Assembly: GCA_027593305.1 (NCBI GenBank)
Contig: JAQCJA010000253.1
Span: 1 to 6,901, forward strand
Reading direction: 5' to 3'
DNA length: 6,901 nt
Source: a bacterium
GTDB lineage: Bacteria > Latescibacterota > UBA2968 > UBA8231
The position numbers and the translations under genes were made by a program. This document shows positions 5,235-6,901 of the stretch, one piece after another. The notes below the pieces were generated by a model, which was given only the letters and a program-made list of their open reading frames with translations, was not told where the DNA came from and ran no database searches. The stretch's first letter is position 1; each line of letters opens with the position of its first letter.

Positions 5235-6604
5235 TATCCGGTTCTGCGATGCACTTCCGCCTCGCCATGGGCCCGCTTCTGACCGTCTTGCTGCTGCTGG
5301 CGCGTGGAAGTTGGGCGGAGGAACCGCCGAAGGCGGCCGTATTGCCTGCTGACTCGACCCACGCTGCGGAGAGCAACCGGAATCGGCGCCTGGGCCAGAC
5401 ACTGCTTACGGGTGCCACGTCCATTGCCGACCCACTGGCAGCCACGGAAGGAACCGTGGATGCCGTCAGGTGGATGGCCACGCGGCGACAGGTTTCCTTC
5501 AATGGCACGCCCTACGGTATCACGGGACTGCCGGTGGTCTACCTCAGCCCCAGTGCAGGCTGGAACTATGGCGCGCGCGTGCAGATCTCTGACTACAGCC
5601 GGCGACCCTATCGCTACAAACTGACACTGCACTCCGTGAGTTCCACCGAAGGCAAGCGCAATACCTACGTGCGCCTGAAGGTGCCACATCTGTCCGGTAC
5701 CGGCTTTGGTCTCGACCTGATCGCCAGCAACAGGAGGGACATCAGGGCGCGTTACTACGGTCTGTCAAACAACAGTCGGTTCGACAAGGACCTGATCGAT
5801 CCCAAACACGCCGACTTCATCGACGAAGACTACTACCACTACCGGCTCAAAGAACCGCGCTTTTTCGTCAGTCTTCTTCGACACCTGTACGGTCCGGTAA
5901 TGGTTTCGTTCGATCTGGGGCTGGAGCGGACGGACGTGGACCAGACCGGTGACAGGGCCTTCTACCTCGACGCGGGCACACCCGACGGCGTCGTCGATGG
6001 CGTCACCGGCTTTGTGGGTGCCACAATGGTCTGGGACACGCGGGACGATCCGACGATTCCGCGACGGGGCGTGTTCCACGAGTGGAGCTATGAGACATCG
6101 CGGAACTCACTGCTCAGTCTGTTTTTCGAGGAGATCGATTTTCAACGGTACACCCTCACGGATGCGCGCTACTGGCCGCGCAGCCTGCGTCTCAATCTCA
6201 CCCACAGAACCATCGTCGAGGCCCTGCGGGGGGCTGTACCCCTCTACGCGTACGGCGAGATCGGTGGCAGCCGGCGGTTCAAGGGTATCGGTGGCTCGGA
6301 TACCCTGCGTGGCTTTGATCGGCAGCGTTTCACGGACAATGTCCGCATTGTGACCAACACGGAGGCCCGCTATCTCCTGGGTTCAACGGTGGCCTTCAAG
6401 CAGGATCTCGAACTCCACGGGGTGCTGTTTGTTGATACCGGTCAGGTACAGCCTGGATTCAGTGAAGTGCGGCTGCAGGACTTCCATGGGACGGTGGGTT
6501 GGGGACTGCGGACCTACTGGAACGCCGATTTTGTCCTGCGTGCGGACTTCGGGATTTCTCCCGAACAGGTCTACACCACGGTCAAGCTGCAGAATCTGTT
6601 TTAG
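5231..6604 (+). CDS. BamA/TamA-type surface antigen (Omp85) outer-membrane beta-barrel protein without POTRA domains
   Basis: Predicted 457-residue outer-membrane barrel. Hydrophobic LLTVLLLLARGSWA (residues 16-29) followed by EEPPKA forms a signal peptide. From about residue 85 to the end there are alternating aromatic and polar strands. Surface-antigen family marks are RYYGLSNNS (174-182), WDTRDDPTIPRRG (268-280), GIGGSDTLRGFDRQRF (352-367, with LRGF in the place of the conserved VRGF/Y of loop 6) and a C-terminal phenylalanine in KLQNLF as beta-signal. Only about 55 residues separate the signal peptide from the barrel, so no POTRA domain fits. Start: GTG at 5231 overlaps the shifted surE stop as GTGA, favouring translational coupling. 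ATG at 5249 also leaves a complete signal peptide. Family members insert or translocate proteins or lipids in the outer membrane, but without POTRAs the exact job is unknown. Confidence 0.92.
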   Translation: MISGSAMHFRLAMGPLLTVLLLLARGSWAEEPPKAAVLPADSTHAAESNRNRRLGQTLLTGATSIADPLAATEGTVDAVRWMATRRQVSFNGTPYGITGLPVVYLSPSAGWNYGARVQISDYSRRPYRYKLTLHSVSSTEGKRNTYVRLKVPHLSGTGFGLDLIASNRRDIRARYYGLSNNSRFDKDLIDPKHADFIDEDYYHYRLKEPRFFVSLLRHLYGPVMVSFDLGLERTDVDQTGDRAFYLDAGTPDGVVDGVTGFVGATMVWDTRDDPTIPRRGVFHEWSYETSRNSLLSLFFEEIDFQRYTLTDARYWPRSLRLNLTHRTIVEALRGAVPLYAYGEIGGSRRFKGIGGSDTLRGFDRQRFTDNVRIVTNTEARYLLGSTVAFKQDLELHGVLFVDTGQVQPGFSEVRLQDFHGTVGWGLRTYWNADFVLRADFGISPEQVYTTVKLQNLF

Positions 6605-6630
6605 CGGGGCTCCATGGCGTCGTCCCGGCT
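6605..6630. other. Convergent intergenic gap with weak hairpin
   Basis: Twenty-six bases lie between the barrel gene and the convergent bioY stop. AGCGGG (6603-6608) can pair with CCCGGCT (6624-6630) with one bulged base and a 15-nt loop, followed by TTTA on the plus strand and by AAAA-side sequence on the other. It could be a weak bidirectional terminator, but the stem is short and the T tract minimal. Confidence 0.25.
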
Positions 6631-6901
6631 TTACTGGTAGAGGGCCGACAATCGCGGACGCAGGCGCACCGAGGCCCACGCCGCGAGCAGGCCGACGAGC
6701 AGATCTTTCGGCAGCGGTGCCAGGCCGATCTGCAGCGTGTGGGTGATGCCGGGATCGGCGCCGGCGATGAACCTCAGGTTCAGGTACAGGACGACCACGC
6801 CAATCGCATAGATCGTCAGCATCCCCGACCACGCTGCAAGCAGGGAGCGAAAAAGCCCCGCTGCCGGTCCGGCAACAATACCGCAAACGCCGGCGCCAGC
6901 G
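6631..6901 (-). CDS. bioY: Biotin transporter S-component BioY, C-terminal part (N-terminus beyond right edge)
   Basis: Eighty-nine residues are visible, from the right edge to a TAA at 6633-6631. The frame stays open upstream of the ATG at 6822, through AGAGVCGIVAGPAAGLFRSL, so that ATG is internal. The segment fits the BioY end: a glycine- and alanine-rich stretch, hydrophobic helix MLTIYAIGVVVLYLNL, an amphipathic loop, then LQIGLAPLPKDLLVGLLAAW (compare the family's 'G..PFLPGDLLKALLAA') and a basic RLRPRL tail. BioY is the membrane-embedded substrate-binding subunit of ECF-type biotin uptake. The lysine commonly seen three residues after the conserved Asp is valine here, with a lysine just before the Asp instead. 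The gene converges on the barrel gene with a 26-bp gap; its upstream context is out of view. Confidence 0.82.
   Translation of the reverse strand, partial: AGAGVCGIVAGPAAGLFRSLLAAWSGMLTIYAIGVVVLYLNLRFIAGADPGITHTLQIGLAPLPKDLLVGLLAAWASVRLRPRLSALYQ

Noticed and set aside
5120..5689. Minus-strand open frame of 189 codons opposite the surE end and barrel start
   Set aside because: Arg/Gln/His-rich shadow of two well-supported plus-strand frames.
6631..6822. A complete 63-aa membrane protein starting at ATG 6822
   Set aside because: The frame stays open to the right edge with sequence that continues BioY, so 6822 is an internal methionine.
6383..6886. Minus-strand open frame of 167 codons at the right end
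   Set aside because: Overlaps the barrel C-terminus and the BioY frame; BioY has recognisable family sequence in another frame on the same strand.

Overview
The window is dense, fairly GC-rich bacterial DNA carrying five recognisable protein-coding loci and no RNA gene, CRISPR array or insertion sequence that I can see. A signal-peptide-bearing multidomain exported protein, a bacterial surface antigen (Omp85 barrel) and a SurE phosphatase point to a Gram-negative (diderm) bacterium. The dockerin-like D-x-N-x-D-G repeats ending in DFFLFADFF-type sequence, the PDT/NED-led Ig-like repeats and the POTRA-less barrel recall proteins I associate with the Fibrobacterota/Gemmatimonadota/Latescibacterota/KSB1-type candidate phyla. 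That placement is inference and weak.

Layout. Positions 1-3957 (minus strand) hold one reading frame of 1319 codons that runs off the left edge. It encodes a giant exported modular protein: signal peptide, right-handed beta-helix split by an Ig-like insertion, a series of Ig/cadherin-like domains, an ASH-type (HYDIN/SPD-2-like) beta-sandwich, a cohesin-like domain, a paired dockerin/EF-hand-like calcium module, and the start of a further domain. A 99-bp gap containing an 8-bp inverted repeat separates it from a small minus-strand gene (4057-4302, 81 aa, function unknown), so the two could be co-transcribed or separated by a terminator. A 106-bp AT-rich divergent intergenic region (4303-4408) follows.

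On the plus strand, surE (from 4409) is interrupted by a one-base frame change in a T run near 5052-5056. Its normal C-terminal segment continues in the other frame to 5234. There the shifted stop overlaps the GTG of the next gene by four bases. That gene (5231-6604) encodes an outer-membrane beta-barrel of the BamA/TamA surface-antigen type without POTRA domains. Converging on it from the right edge is the C-terminal part of a biotin transporter S-component, BioY (6631-6901).

How the genes fit together: surE and the barrel gene look like a translationally coupled pair. SurE acts on nucleoside monophosphates in the cytoplasm or periplasm, and the barrel sits in the outer membrane. The giant protein and the small gene form a divergent unit, and a functional link with the barrel (for example surface display) is only a possibility. 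The most notable points are the surE frame change, the domain insertion inside the beta-helix, a cohesin-like plus dockerin-like pair in one chain, and an excess of D-[S/T]-[AILMTV] tripeptides in the giant protein.
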